The notes: generated from the letters alone by a model not told the origin. DNA of 64,000 bases from Pyrenophora tritici-repentis (GCF_003171515.1 NC_089397.1:1922001-1986000), one strand, 5' to 3'; positions 10,397 through 21,659 are shown, counted from the stretch's first letter. Numbers and translations are program-made.

Positions 10397-12052
10397 TCAT
10401 CCCCCCCCACCAACCCCACTCTCCCTCTTCCGCCTCCGTCTCTGTCTCGCATTATCCCTCAAAAAGCTCGGATCAATAAACCCTTCGGGCAACTCAAACT
10501 CCCTCTCTTGTAGCTCCGGCACCGGGTGTCCAAACGCCGTGGCATTCCGTCCATGACGGTGTTTACCCAGTGCCGCAGCGCGAAGATGCGGTTTACTGTA
10601 GAAAGATTGAAATGGGGGTAGAGGTTCAGTTGCTAGTAGAGGAAGGAGAAAGCCGTGGGGACGAGGTGGTCGACGGGGTTTAGCAGGCTCGGGGGGGTCT
10701 TTGGAGTGGGTGTTTGTGCGGGGATGCGTCTGATGTGAATGCTGAGAATGATGAGAATCACGAGGATGAACAATAATACTATCCGTATCTTCCGTGTCGT
10801 CATCGTCGTCGTCGTCGTCGTCACGCGCGGCGAGCGCAGCTTCCTTTTCAGCGCGCAGCCGCTTCTCCTCCTCCTTCCAGACGCGGAATTTATCCACGAG
10901 CGCCTCGACTTCTTTGACGAAATAACTGCGTTTAGCCTCCCAGTCTTTGCGCTCGCCGTCGGTTACACCCGTTATGCCCATTACTTTGAGCCAGTCGGGG
11001 CCTTGGAGGCCGTCGAGGAGACGCTCCAGTTGCACTTTTTCGTGCATGGCGCGTTCCTTCTCAATGTTGCGGAGTTGCTTCTCCTTGCGCTCGGCGCGGC
11101 GGTGCTGGGTAAAGTACACCGCGTCGGCGAGGGGGTCTTCGTCATGGACAGGGTGGTGGACGGCATTGGAAAAGTTGCAGACGCGAAATGTGGTTGACGA
11201 TTGTGCTGGGGCAGGGGCAGGCGCGGGGGAACAAGGCGATGTGTGTCGCGCCTGCCGTGAACGCGTCGGACTTGCTGTGTTTGGCGAAGGGTCTGGAGTA
11301 ACAGGCAAGGGCGACTTTGACTTCAGCGGCTCATCTACAATGTATATGGGCGTGTCGGGTTGGAGAAACTCTGGATGCGACATTAGCTAGCATGTCGCGA
11401 CAGTCACCCTTTCACACGTACCCGCCTCTTTGGGCACTCCGGCAATGATGTCGTCGTAGTTGCAAAAGTAGACGGCTAGGTCGCTCTTTAATCGCGAGCC
11501 GCCGTCGTGGCTGCGCAGACTGCGCTTGTCCTGCGACGAGGCTGTGGATTGGGGCGCGGGGACAACAGCTGAGGGCGCTTGAAGCTTCTCCGAGCTGCTG
11601 CCAGGCCGCGGCGTCGAGGGTGCAGACGTCGAGGGCACGTCGTCGGCGTGCATGTCCAGAGGGGCTTGGACTCCATTGGTGATGCGCAATAGTTGGCCAT
11701 GGGGCCGCGTCACGGTGATTTTAGTTGGTGGTCTTGTGCCGGTCGCGTCAGTGTCGTTGTCGTCGTCGAGGGCAGCGGCTGGACGCTTCCGCGACGAGTG
11801 GGTGCGGGCAGGCATGGGACGTCTTTCTTTGGTACCATAGTCATGGCAGGGACTGTCATGATCACTCCTTGAGCTGCGCCTTGTCGCGACGGGAGTGGTG
11901 ATGTTGTTGTTTGTGGTGCGCTGGGCGTGGGCGTGTTGGGGGCCGTCATCGCGCGACGACACGGGCAAAAAGTTGAGTCTTGTTTGCCGTTCATTGGAGC
12001 TTCGCAGCAGAGGCCGAACGGCGTTGGCCATGTTGAGCAAGCTGGAAATCAT
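10397..12052 (-). CDS. SAS4-like chromatin protein
   Basis: Two exons: 12052-11422 and 11370-10397, with a 51-bp intron (GTACGTG...GCTAGCTAATG...CCAG). The splice joins GVPKEA to EFLQPDTPIYIVDEPL in phase. An internal ATG at 12031 (MANAVRPLLRSS) may be the true start. The N-terminal half is disordered and rich in Ser, Thr and Pro. A charged helical block (RAERKEKQLRNIEKERAMHE onward, through LLDGLQGPDWLKVMGITGVT) resembles the SAS4 domain of yeast silencing/acetyltransferase complex subunits. It is followed by a poly-Asp run and a basic tail ending in RRRRKRESG. A nuclear role in histone acetylation or silencing is inferred from family resemblance only. Confidence 0.65.
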
Positions 12053-12680
12053 TCGCGGTTCGCAGGGTCATCTTTCAGCGACTCATGGTTGACAAGCCAT
12101 TGAGTGTTGCGCTGCTGGCCGGGTTCATGCAAAACGCGAGCCGTTAGGGGGTGTCGACTTGAGAGCGTCCGCGCAGGCGAACTGCTGCACCGTACCGCGC
12201 CGGCCCAAATGCAAAGCTGCAAAACTGACCCCCAGACACGGGGACGAGGTTGAATTAAGCTTCATACCAGATTACTTTGATCTTGATCAGAATAAGTATC
12301 CAGCGAATTGCAGTCGACCAACTGCGATGGACTTGGATGAGTTGCGCCACCGTATTGTCAGCCAATCGCCACTTTATCCTGGTTCAACACCATGTCGAGT
12401 GTGAACCATGGTTCCCGCCGGGGGCGATGCGATGCCTATGTACAAAGCTACAATTAGGCGTAGCATGACTGCCCTCGCCTAAACAAGTGTGGCAATGACT
12501 GCTTCAAGGTAGTCTGACAGTACTGTTGCATTTCTACTCCCCGAATCATACCGTTGCACCACTTGAACCTTTTTCCATGCAATCTTGATCCTGTTACATG
12601 TGACAAGTCGAAACGTGCAAAACAAACTATATACACTCCCAATTACACCCACACACGCAATGTTATATACGAGAATGACA
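12053..12680. other. Intergenic region upstream of SAS4-like gene
   Basis: This holds the probable promoter of the minus-strand SAS4-like gene and the 3' flank of the PX gene. Only short chance frames are seen. Confidence 0.5.
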
Positions 12681-13549
12681 TCACGAGAACAAAAAGTCCT
12701 TGAGGACTGGTGACCCGGCAAACTGGGGGTTGAGCAGAACGCAGCTATTCTTAGAGTCAGTCGAGATATACGCTAGTGGGGTGTTATCGATAGCAACACA
12801 CTTTAGAAAGTACGAAAGCCCGTGTTTCCGCTTTTCCAGAAAACGTGGGCGGAACCGAGCTAGACATGTGAGTGATAGTGAATACGGCATGGACGTTCAT
12901 GACTTACATATGACTGATTTGGGGGGAAATTGCGGCAGTGAGGCAGCGGCATCGGGGAATGTCTTGAGTAGCTTGGTGTGCAGGTCCTCAAACTCCGAGT
13001 ATCTACAACCTCGGTCAGAACTACACGACATGGATGAATCGCACGGAAGAATAGTTCACCTCTTTCGGATCTTCATGGGTCCACCCTAGCATCCATCATC
13101 GTCAGCTCAACCTCACACGGACCCTCTGCATGAGACCATGTCTGCAAAAACAAATCTCGCGCAAATGATTGGCGGCAGCGTGCAGAACTAGCGTCACTTA
13201 CATCGAGCGTCTCAACGGTACAGTTCCAGACAACGTATGCCCCAAGCCCAGGCGCACTTCCGCTGACGACGACGTAATCATCAATCGTGACGCCTTTGGC
13301 CCAGAGCACCTTGCAGTGGTCGGAGCCCTCGTCCGTGTGGTCTTCGAGGCTGATGGGCGTGGGGTGGCCATCGGCCGAATACGTGCTCAGGTAGCTGTGG
13401 CGCTGATGCTGTTGCTGCCAGTACGGAGGCGAAACCACATCAACCCTGGTGCCGTCGTCTTGCAGGGCAGTGGCGGCTTTTGCCCCATCATGGCGGGCTG
13501 GCGATGGCGACGACGACGAGGCTCCCGTTTCAAACCTCGCCGGCTCCAT
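12681..13549 (-). CDS. PX-domain protein, Ypt35-like
   Basis: Five exons, all in phase: 13549-13202, 13085-13060, 13002-12908, 12859-12802 and 12744-12681, giving 196 residues. The introns are 116, 57, 48 and 57 bp. After a disordered N-terminus, the PX domain starts near residue 95 (VTIDDYVVVSGSAPGLGAYV). It contains the phosphoinositide-binding basic/aromatic motif IRKRYSEFEDL, a proline-rich turn LPQFPPKS and a C-terminal helix (FRPRFLEKRKHGLSYFLNCV). Size and layout match fungal Ypt35, an endosome/vacuole PX protein that recruits Vps13. Exon 2 is only 26 bp, which makes automated calls likely to miss it. Confidence 0.8.
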
Positions 13550-14177
13550 TCATTTACAGTAGCGGATTTGGCGGGTGGCGCGGACGATAAGAAAGGTGGT
13601 TGGTGTTTCCGAAAGCCGCGTGGAGGTGAGGGGTAGATAATGTAGATGACAACCGTGTCCAAGGGCTGAGAGGATGCAGCAGATGGCGCCAGTAAAAGTG
13701 GCTAGTTTCTATTGACTTTGTATGGGTTGACGATGAAAGAGAGAATGATGCGCAGATGGCAAGCCGGGATCCCATATCGCCATAGCACAGACGGCCAATC
13801 TCAAAAGGCCCTGCGTGAACATTCCCTGCCGCCACCCCGAGCTATGCCTGTCCAGCCGGGGATTTGTGGGCTCACTTGTATTGCTCGTGAAGCTATCGCG
13901 CTTTTTGCACACACCACACGGCTGGTATAGCCATGACCCCACCCGTCGTAGAGCCACAAACAAACTATCGGCCCAGCACCCGCCACCCGCAAGAGGCAGC
14001 ACTTTCGGGCGAGCAAAAGAGGGCGGGGACGACGCGCACGTACCGGCCAGCGACCTCTCCCGTACTGGTGTCGACACTAGCTCCATACCTTTGCCGTGAA
14101 TGCCTCGCTCCCTTTATATACCGCAACCCGCCTTGCCCTTCCAGCCTCTCCGTCCGCAACCTACTATCGCTGAGAAG

Positions 14178-14185
14178 TATAAAAA
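14178..14185 (+). promoter_or_regulatory. TATA-like box upstream of DUF7707 gene
   Basis: TATAAAAA lies 223 bp upstream of the ATG at 14408, followed by pyrimidine-rich leader sequence. It is a likely core promoter element by position only. Confidence 0.35.
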
Positions 14186-14407
14186 GCGTCGAGGCAATTC
14201 TATTTTATTTCCTCACCTTGCGCATTCAGTCTGTCGCTGCCAAACAAAAAAAAATCCAGTACGCTTTTTAATATCATTTCTCCGGTATGTATATACATTC
14301 CTGACACACGAGTGCATAAACGTAGCTAACACAACATGAACCAGTTCTCCAACCTCCCCGCCTCACTCTCTCAACACCCCTTCACCACCACCACCACCAC
14401 CACCACC

Positions 14408-15156
14408 ATGCACTCCATCGCCATCCTCAGCATCGCCGCCCTCGCTGGCTTGTCCGCCGCGCAAACCGCGCCCCAGTTAAACTACCCATACTCCATCGAT
14501 CCCGACACTGTCGACCAGTCCACCAGGGGTACGTTTTCTTTCTTTCTCCCTCCCTCTCCTCCCATCTCATCACTAACAACGACACAGACTACTGGTGCCA
14601 ACAAAACACGGCGCAATGCCCTCTCATTTGCCTGCAGCAACCCGGCGTAGAATCCATGACCACGGAGACAAACACATGCGACTCTGACAACCTAACCTAC
14701 CAATGTGTGTGCGACAACGGCATGGCACCGAATATCACACAGTACTCGCAGACGCTGCCGTATTTCATCTGCCAGCAGTGGGGCAACAATTGTGTTTCAA
14801 ACTGTAATGGTGATAACACTTGTCAGTCAAAGTGCCGGTGCGTGTCCATTCTCTCTCCCTCGCACTTCTTTATATGCTGATAACCAAATAGACAAGACCA
14901 CCCCTGTGGTGCCCAATCCCCCTTCAAAGGCAACACCTCCCTCCCCACCACCATGGCCTCGACCGCCGCTCCCACAGGCTCAGCTACAAACGGTATCCCC
15001 GTCACTGGGTTCGGAGGTGCTGCACCAACGGGTTCTAGCAACAACAACTCTCCTAACCAGGGTGGCGCGGGAACAACTATCTTCATGCCGAATGCGGGAC
15101 TTGGTCTTGCTGCGCTGTTTGGCAGTGTGTTTTTTGGTTTTGCCGTCTTGTTGTAG
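14408..15156 (+). CDS. DUF7707 secreted, probably GPI-anchored protein
   Basis: Exons at 14408-14528, 14588-14837 and 14892-15156 encode 211 residues. The ATG at 14408 starts a clear signal peptide (MHSIAILSIAALAGLSAAQ). An in-frame upstream ATG at 14336 would add a Thr-run extension and hide the signal, so it is not preferred. The mature part has the DUF7707 pattern: YSIDPDTVDQSTR, YWCQQNTAQCPLIC, YQCVCDNGMAPN, PYFICQQWGNNC and CGAQSPF, with regularly spaced cysteines. A Ser/Thr/Gly linker follows, then a hydrophobic C-terminal tail (LGLAALFGSVFFGFAVLL), typical of GPI signals. The likely location is the cell wall or plasma membrane; the molecular function of the family is unknown. Confidence 0.85.
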
Positions 15157-16801
15157 GGGATGTGTTGGGGATGTGAGTTTGGTTTATGCATAGCGTGTTT
15201 GCGATCTTTTTACGCGTTTCTTGAGTTTTCCGGCATGGCATTTGCATAACAGCATCACAGCACTACGCATTGGATCTATACCCTCGGGGTATGCTCATCC
15301 AACCCTTTCGCTCATTTCATGGCCGCATTTGCATATTGGGGTTTTACGGCGCTTTCTTTACTCATTCACTCCTTACTGGGGGATTGCATACAAGGATACA
15401 TACATAATACTGGGTCTATTTCGATGAGATGGAGATGAGATGGGGAAACGGCCTTGGTCTAGTAATGAGAATAGCGAAGTGGTTAATACGCAAATAAAAC
15501 ACCATGTCGATGACGATGACGATGATGAACCGTTTATTGGTTTGGCTGATGCTTGACGCTTGTGTTTGCTTTTTGAGATGGGCGTGTGGGCGTGTGGGTG
15601 TATGTGGTGTGATGTCAGTACCATATTTACTTTTCAACGGTTCCATCGTTCCCTGTGTTCCCGCGCGCCTCATCTCACACCCAACCCAATTTCGCAGACT
15701 CTTAAGCCGAGGTAAGTACGCCAACGCCAATGCCAATGCTCACTGAATCCACCCATCCCTCACCGACTTTACCCCTACCCCTACCCCTACCTACTCCCTC
15801 CTCCTCACTCCTTCCGGATCAGTATATCCCAGTCAAAGCGTTTTATAGAAACCCCACTTTTATATCAGATAATCACCAATATCTCAGATATACTTGTGCA
15901 TATTTCACATGGCGTACGGATGCGGTACAACTAGGCAACCGATATCTCCGAGAACAAGTATGTCTGTGCGTTGCTTGGTTGGATCTGTGCGGGTGCGGGT
16001 GCGTGTGCGGGTCCGGGCGTGTGCAGGAATGTCCGATTCCTACATAGTTTATCACAACAGCTTGGACCGTAGACCACAGACCGGACCATAGATGGCATCA
16101 CAGCTTAGACCACAGATCACAGGCCATTGATGGCATCACAGCTTAGACCCTACATAGACCACGGATAAAGCACAGAACCGGAAGATGAACAAAAACACAG
16201 ACACAGACACAAACACAAGCATACCCCCTACCCTTACCCTTCCGCCCTTACCCTTCCGCCCTTACCCTTACGCCCTTACCTTTACGCCCTTACCCCATAC
16301 ATACCGCCCAAGAACGCGTCTCAGTCTACCCGAGTCCAGCTCGAACGAAGCGCAAAAGCAAAAGCAAGACAACACCAGCACCAGCAAAGTTCTAGATCAC
16401 GCAGGAGTAGTTCAGTGGTACAAACACTGTCATTAATCATCAACATTCATTCATTTATTCATTCATTTATTCATTCATTTATTCATTCATTTATTCATTC
16501 ATTTATTCATTCATTTATTCATTCATTCATCCATCTCTATACTAACTGGTTATATGTTTTCTCACTTTTCGTATATATCGTATCGTAAGTAGAAGTAGCG
16601 TATGTAAGCACTAGTTTCGGAATGGAATCCCTTGCGCCGCTTGTGTGGAACCGAACGCCATGAGTCTGTGATGATGATGATGAAAGCGGAGTAGTGTAGT
16701 GTCGTTGAAGATCGTTGATGGGGACATATTTTGTTCTTGGGGTAGAACAGACAAGACAAGACATCCCTTACCTTGTCTACCCTCCCTGCCTGTCCTCCTT
16801 C
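15157..16801. other. Intergenic region with simple repeats
   Basis: No gene is supported. It contains short CCCCTA-like runs near 15765-15792, degenerate CCCTTACCCTT/CCGCCCTTA repeats at about 16220-16300, two partial copies of a CACAGCTTAGACCACAGATCAC-like word near 16095-16150, and an ATTCATTCATTT minisatellite at 16444-16528. Confidence 0.6.
16444..16528. repeat. (ATTCATTCATTT)n minisatellite
   Basis: About seven near-perfect 12-bp units of ATTCATTCATTT occupy this stretch, ending in plain ATTC repeats. It lies in the intergenic region downstream of the minus-strand hypothetical gene. Confidence 0.9.
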
Positions 16802-18790
16802 CTACAAGAAAGAAACACGAGGAAACAAGGACAAACACCCCCTCCCCCTCCCTTCCCATCCCATATCACAATCCCCTCCCTCACAAACACTCCCTCTCCG
16901 GCACCCCCACACCCCCTCACCCTCGCCCTCACCCTCCCCCCACCAACACTGATCCTGTAAACTCTTCTTCGGGCTCAACCTTCCCCTCCTCACCCCAATC
17001 AACGCCGCCCTCTCACTCATCTCCCTCCGACAACCCACCCCCTGCTCCACATACGCCTCCCTAAGATTCTCATTTCCTTTGCGCCCGCCCTCGCGCCTGC
17101 GGACAGGGTGAATAGCGGTATCGGGCAGCGGACTAGGCGGTGCAGCATGCGTAATAGAAAAATCTATTTCGTCCTCCCCATTATCGCCAACCAACGTGCT
17201 GCGAGCGAGACTCGAGGGACCGATTGGTGGGGCGGGGCGAGTGGGCGCGACGACGGCGACGTGTTCAGTTGAGAGGCGGAACATGCGTTCGCTGGAGTGG
17301 GAGGACGATGTGGAGAGGACGATGGCGTGGGAGGGGGGTCCGAGGGTGAGTGTTTGCATGGCGTCGAGCGAGGGGATGGATGTGGGGCGGAGGATCTGGG
17401 TTGAAGACGGTGCTGTGTCCGGACGGTCGCCGTGGCGGAGACTGGTTAGGAAAGATTCGCTGGATGTGGTTGTGATGGAATCTTCGTGTGTGAGGGGGTG
17501 GCGGCGGGGTGAGGGTAACGGTGAGGGTGAGGGTTCTTCGGGACTCCCCTCGACCATGGTGGAGGATTGGGAGAGGCGGCGGACGGTTTGGAAGTGGCGG
17601 TTTCCTACTGCGATGAAGTCGGTGCTGGAGGATGATAGGGAGGAGCGGGTTGAATTTGAATCTGCGCGAGCTAAATTTGAATCCGCACGAGCTGTTAGAT
17701 CTTCGTATGATGGTCCGGGTGTGACCATGCGGATGCTTAGTAGTCGGGTGACGGGAGGTATCTCCTCTGGTGCTTTCTGCGATCCAGAGAGTACGGGTGA
17801 ACAATGGCCAGCTCTGGGGTTTGAGAATTCCGCCCTTGGCACATCAGAAGATGCAAGCAGTGAGTTGTCATCCGTGGAAGCATGAGGAAGGATACCAATA
17901 TCGCCAAACGGCACCGCTAATGCAGTTGAAGGACTCACAAGAAGCGACTCTCTTGTTGAAGCCGGAGCTGCATCATTATACACCATCCTCCCCTTTCCCT
18001 TGTCAATCTTGTTGAAGTACCCCGTCTTGAGAAAGCCCCCAAAGCTAAACTGCGAGTCTTTGCGCTTGTGCTTGGCACTCTGATGCAGCTCGTCCTGATC
18101 CGTATCCCCATCGTATTGCAGCTCGTTGTGCAGCCGCGTTTGGATCGACGTTCTGCGTGCCTGGAGTGCAGTCTGGAAGGCAATCCAGTCAGCCGTGGTG
18201 TAGAAGAGACTAGGACCTTCTTCGCCGTTGGCATCAAAGAACATGCTTACATGCGGTAGATGGGCTGTGCCCTTCCAAGCCTGTTCCTCCTGCGTTTCAG
18301 AGCCCTGAGATATGCTTGAGCGCTGTGTGTTGTATGGATTGCTTGGCACGTTGTCATCATCAGCGGACCCCCTGCGACTGCCAAAGATGCGCTTGAGTCT
18401 GGCAATGGTCTTTTCTAGGAGCTCGGCAACCTGCGAAGGCCTACGTGTATTTTGTCGGTTGTCATCTTCGTTGAGGCCGGGTGTTGGAGGTGTAGTGGGA
18501 AGTGTAGAGTAGTCACTGTCCTTACGAGACCATGGTTGTGACATGGTCACGCAGTAAGTAGGCCGCGGGCTGCAAGGACGGCCAATTGCTGTTATAAGAC
18601 CAGGCGCTGATGTTCTCTTTCGCTTTTCACATTGACCTCCCCGATAGAAGCGAGTTTCCGAAACGCGTCGCTTCAGTGATTGCGAAGGGCCGGAAGGATG
18701 ATGAAATTCAGGCTCAACTTCCGATTCAACAATATTCACAACGATGGAGGGTTCGTTGGAAGGTACATGTAGAGGTGTTTGAAGTGTCAT
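16802..18790 (-). CDS. Large disordered hypothetical protein
   Basis: A single open frame of 662 residues from the ATG at 18790, with no intron needed. It is rich in Ser, Pro, Thr and Arg, and I recognise no conserved fold. A mildly conserved-looking block lies at about residues 180-240 (HVSMFFDANGEEGPSLFYTT, then WIAFQTALQARRTSIQTRLH). A short internal duplication, ARADSNLARADSN, occurs near residue 385. The Gly/Glu-rich C-terminus (GEGEGEGEG) is low complexity, so the true 3' end could be spliced. It is adjacent to, but unrelated to, the pogo transposon. The function is unknown; the frame is accepted because of its length. Confidence 0.55.
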   Translation of the reverse strand: MTLQTPLHVPSNEPSIVVNIVESEVEPEFHHPSGPSQSLKRRVSETRFYRGGQCEKRKRTSAPGLITAIGRPCSPRPTYCVTMSQPWSRKDSDYSTLPTTPPTPGLNEDDNRQNTRRPSQVAELLEKTIARLKRIFGSRRGSADDDNVPSNPYNTQRSSISQGSETQEEQAWKGTAHLPHVSMFFDANGEEGPSLFYTTADWIAFQTALQARRTSIQTRLHNELQYDGDTDQDELHQSAKHKRKDSQFSFGGFLKTGYFNKIDKGKGRMVYNDAAPASTRESLLVSPSTALAVPFGDIGILPHASTDDNSLLASSDVPRAEFSNPRAGHCSPVLSGSQKAPEEIPPVTRLLSIRMVTPGPSYEDLTARADSNLARADSNSTRSSLSSSSTDFIAVGNRHFQTVRRLSQSSTMVEGSPEEPSPSPLPSPRRHPLTHEDSITTTSSESFLTSLRHGDRPDTAPSSTQILRPTSIPSLDAMQTLTLGPPSHAIVLSTSSSHSSERMFRLSTEHVAVVAPTRPAPPIGPSSLARSTLVGDNGEDEIDFSITHAAPPSPLPDTAIHPVRRREGGRKGNENLREAYVEQGVGCRREMSERAALIGVRRGRLSPKKSLQDQCWWGEGEGEGEGVWGCRRGSVCEGGDCDMGWEGRGRGCLSLFPRVSFL

Positions 18791-19558
18791 AACATCGAAT
18801 TCTCAAGAAATTGGATAACAGAGTTTCTCGATGCAAAACATGACCCCTCTCCGTAGGTGTCAACAGACTTAATACTTGCCCTGAGATTGAGTGGTACGAT
18901 GGGCACACGTCTGCCCAGCAACCGGACGCATGTGGGCCTACCGGACATGACGACCTAGGAAGTCAATTGGTATCTCGAAATGGCAGGTAGAAGTCATGGT
19001 ACGGGTCCGGCTAGAGATGACGATGCCGATTAGGTGAGTGCTTGGAAGCTTCTTGAAATTGGATTGGAACGACCAAGTGCTCCTGTACCTGCGCATGCAT
19101 GGAGCTGAATCGATCTCGAATGTTCTTGAGATGCCTTGGCCTATAAAATGCGCGGGGCGAGACGGTTCATATGGTATAGTGGTTGTCTAATAGACTACTG
19201 CGATTGATCGGGCAGGCTCAGGCCGATCGCCCAAGATTCTGGACCCTGGGATGGATTGGCATCATTAGTAGTCTGCGACGAGGTTCCAGATGTTGCATCA
19301 CAATGACATGAAGATATTAACCTCCTAATTCGATAGACTTCGGTCCGTACGTGAGTTGCGGTGCGTCTTTAACCGTAGTCACGATAACTGCTATAAGATA
19401 GCAGACCCTGACCAAGAAGTAACGCGTTGTTTGCCTGTGGAGAAATAATAACAGTGTTGCATATTTGATCTATGAGGGAAACGGTTTGTTGAGATGCAAT
19501 TGACGAACAGCGTTGTAGTGGTTCGGAGACATGTGGAGTCGTGGGCTGGATGTAGTTA
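18791..19558. other. Intergenic region with a tRNA-like half
   Basis: This is the probable promoter of the minus-strand hypothetical gene. TATAAAAT occurs at about 19141-19148. Downstream, bases about 19170-19195 (GGTTCATATGGTATAGTGG) look like the acceptor 5' strand and D arm of a tRNA. No matching T arm (GGTTCGA) or 3' acceptor strand follows, so no complete tRNA gene is called. Confidence 0.4.
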
Positions 19559-21659
19559 ACGTGTCTGTGCGCGTGATGCCCATAATCGCGTGCCGCACAC
19601 CCCGCAACATCAACACCAATCCACCCTTACCACTTCAACCACCCATAACTCCACAACCATGAGTTGTATCAACGCTGCGATTGAAGCTATTGAATCGCGT
19701 GATCCCGGAGATAAATTTACATACTCTGAGGTTGCGCGCCGCTTTGGTGTTGATCGCTCTACGTTGTCGCGACGCCATCAACAGATCCGGGGCTCAAATG
19801 AAGCCAAATCACGTAATCAGCAACTCCTTCACCCACACCAGGAGCTACAGCTTCTAGAGCACATTGACGAGCTTACTGAGGCTGGCTTACCACCGACGAG
19901 GACTATGATCCAGAACTTTGCTAGTGCTATAGCCGGAAGGGCTACCTCCCAAAGCTGGGTGACGCGCTTCTTTCACCGTCATCCCGACGCGATTATATCA
20001 CGTTGGTCAACTGGTTTGGACCGCAATCGCCACCGGGCTGATTCTGTATACAAGTACGAGTCGTACTTTGATCTACTATCTACTAAAATGGCTCAGCACC
20101 ATATTCGGGCGCAGGATGTATATAATATGGATGAGAAGGGATTCCTTATTGGAGTGACGGGGAGGAGTAAGAGAGTGTTTAGTAAGCAGAAATATGAGAC
20201 TGGGGGCTTTAAGAAAGTGATACAGGACGGCAACAGAGATTGGATCACTGTTATCGCTGCTATATGTGCTGATGGGAGTACGTTACCGCCCGCGATTATA
20301 TACGAAGCTACTTCGGGCAACATGTACGCCAGATGGGTTGATGATATCGCAATTGACGATCCAGTCTACGTTACCTCAAGTCCCTCAGGGTGGACCAATG
20401 ATCAGGTAGGCCTGGCATGGCTCGAACAGGTGTTTGATCGCCATACGAAGGAGAAGGCCGGCAATCACACACGCTTACTCATCCTTGACGGCCATGGGAG
20501 TCACGTTACTATGGAGTTTATTGACTATGCGATCGCCCACAATATTATGTTACTCATACTACCCCCCCATAGTACCCATACGCTGCAGCCACTCGATGTG
20601 GTAATGTTCAAACCTCTGGCAGCCGCGTACTCACTCAGCTTGCAGCACTACCTCCAGGCGAGCCACGGTCTCTTAGCTGTGAGGAAGGATGACTTCTACC
20701 GTCTTTTCAAGCCTGCCTGGGACTCCTCTTTCATTAAGAAGCACGCGTTGAAGGCATTTAAAGCCACTGGGATAGCTCCTATAGATCCCGAAGTAGTACT
20801 TAAAAAGTTCCGAAAGTCAACACTAACAGCACCGCCGCCACTAGTGAACGTGAGTAGAGCTACTATCACGAACCTCATTAATCAGGCCTACGATCCGAGC
20901 TCTATTGCGGCCAACAACCTCTCAGAAATACTCCTCCGCCTCCAGGCTGCCAAAGAGATCGCCGAGTACGAGAAGGACGCACTGCGCGCGGCGCTACACG
21001 TTCACCAGAAGCCCCGCAATCGGCACGAACCTCCCCTAGATCTACAGCAGCGAAAAGCGTTCCATTCAGGGGCAGTTTGGTGGTCGCCGTGCAAGCTTCG
21101 AGAGGCCCGCTTCAGGCAGCTAGTGAAGGAGAAGGAGAAGGAGAAAGAGCTACTTGATAAGATAGAGTTGAAAGAGGCAAAGGAGAACAACAGGATCTAT
21201 CAACTTAAGATCAAAGAGGCAGCGCGGGCGGCGCGTGAGGAGGCAAAGAAGGTGCGGGATGAAGCCAAGGCTGTAAAGGCTGCCGAACTTGACGCCAAAC
21301 GACGCGATCGCGACGCTGCAAAGGCTATACAACAACCCCAATCGGGCAAGCGTAAGGCTTCAAAGCCCGCTGCAAAGCAACAGCCAAAAAAACGACGCGT
21401 GGGTGGTGCTGGCGGTGGCACTCTGGCTGAGGTGGCTGCACCGGCTCCCCCACCAACAACCACCCGACGCGGCCGGGCCGTCAATACTCCGGCAAAATAT
21501 AGATAGACAAAGTTGTAGAGCTACGTCTATAGATCAATACACCGGAAAATCTCGCGATAATAGTTATTGTACGTGGCTGCACAGCCTCAACTTTGCCGTC
21601 GTCGCGATATTGGTGGGGTGTGCGGCACGCGATTATGGGCATCACGCGCACAGACACGT
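19559..21659 (+). mobile_element. Intact pogo/Fot1-type DNA transposon
   Basis: The 2,101-bp element is bounded by perfect 45-bp terminal inverted repeats beginning ACGTGTCTGTGCGCGTGATG and ending, inside, in CACACCCC. It is flanked by TA target duplications at 19557-19558 and 21660-21661, the hallmark of the Tc1-mariner superfamily. It contains one uninterrupted transposase gene. Perfect repeats and an open frame suggest a recent insertion that may still be active. Its right end lies 149 bp upstream of the COQ6 start codon. Confidence 0.95.
19659..21506 (+). CDS. Pogo-family DDE transposase
   Basis: The frame encodes 615 residues from the ATG at 19659 (CCACAACCATGAG context). An upstream in-frame ATG at 19590 would add 23 low-complexity residues. 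The N-terminus holds a psq-type helix-turn-helix (TYSEVARRFGVDRSTLSRRH), followed by a CENP-B-like DNA-binding segment ending in SWVTRFFHRHPD. The DDE_1 catalytic core shows the first Asp in YNMDEKGF, the second in LLILDGHGSH and the third in HTLQPLDVVMFKPL. The C-terminus is a charged coiled coil followed by a nuclear-localisation-like basic stretch (QPKKRRVGG). All catalytic residues are present and there are no stops or frameshifts. Confidence 0.93.
   Translation: MSCINAAIEAIESRDPGDKFTYSEVARRFGVDRSTLSRRHQQIRGSNEAKSRNQQLLHPHQELQLLEHIDELTEAGLPPTRTMIQNFASAIAGRATSQSWVTRFFHRHPDAIISRWSTGLDRNRHRADSVYKYESYFDLLSTKMAQHHIRAQDVYNMDEKGFLIGVTGRSKRVFSKQKYETGGFKKVIQDGNRDWITVIAAICADGSTLPPAIIYEATSGNMYARWVDDIAIDDPVYVTSSPSGWTNDQVGLAWLEQVFDRHTKEKAGNHTRLLILDGHGSHVTMEFIDYAIAHNIMLLILPPHSTHTLQPLDVVMFKPLAAAYSLSLQHYLQASHGLLAVRKDDFYRLFKPAWDSSFIKKHALKAFKATGIAPIDPEVVLKKFRKSTLTAPPPLVNVSRATITNLINQAYDPSSIAANNLSEILLRLQAAKEIAEYEKDALRAALHVHQKPRNRHEPPLDLQQRKAFHSGAVWWSPCKLREARFRQLVKEKEKEKELLDKIELKEAKENNRIYQLKIKEAARAAREEAKKVRDEAKAVKAAELDAKRRDRDAAKAIQQPQSGKRKASKPAAKQQPKKRRVGGAGGGTLAEVAAPAPPPTTTRRGRAVNTPAKYR

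Noticed and set aside
16220..16300. CCCTTA-like repeats as a telomere relic
   Set aside because: The units are irregular (CCCTTACCCTT, CCGCCCTTA) and differ from the fungal CCCTAA repeat; they look like ordinary simple sequence.
16402..16436. tRNA-like A box (GGAGTAGTTCAGTGGTA)
   Set aside because: It resembles the 5' part of a glycine-type tRNA, but no anticodon stem, T arm or 3' acceptor strand follows; the ATTC repeat begins right after.
17196..17885. Plus-strand frame of 229 aa
   Set aside because: It is antisense to the longer disordered hypothetical gene and has an Arg/Glu/Gly composition typical of a shadow frame.
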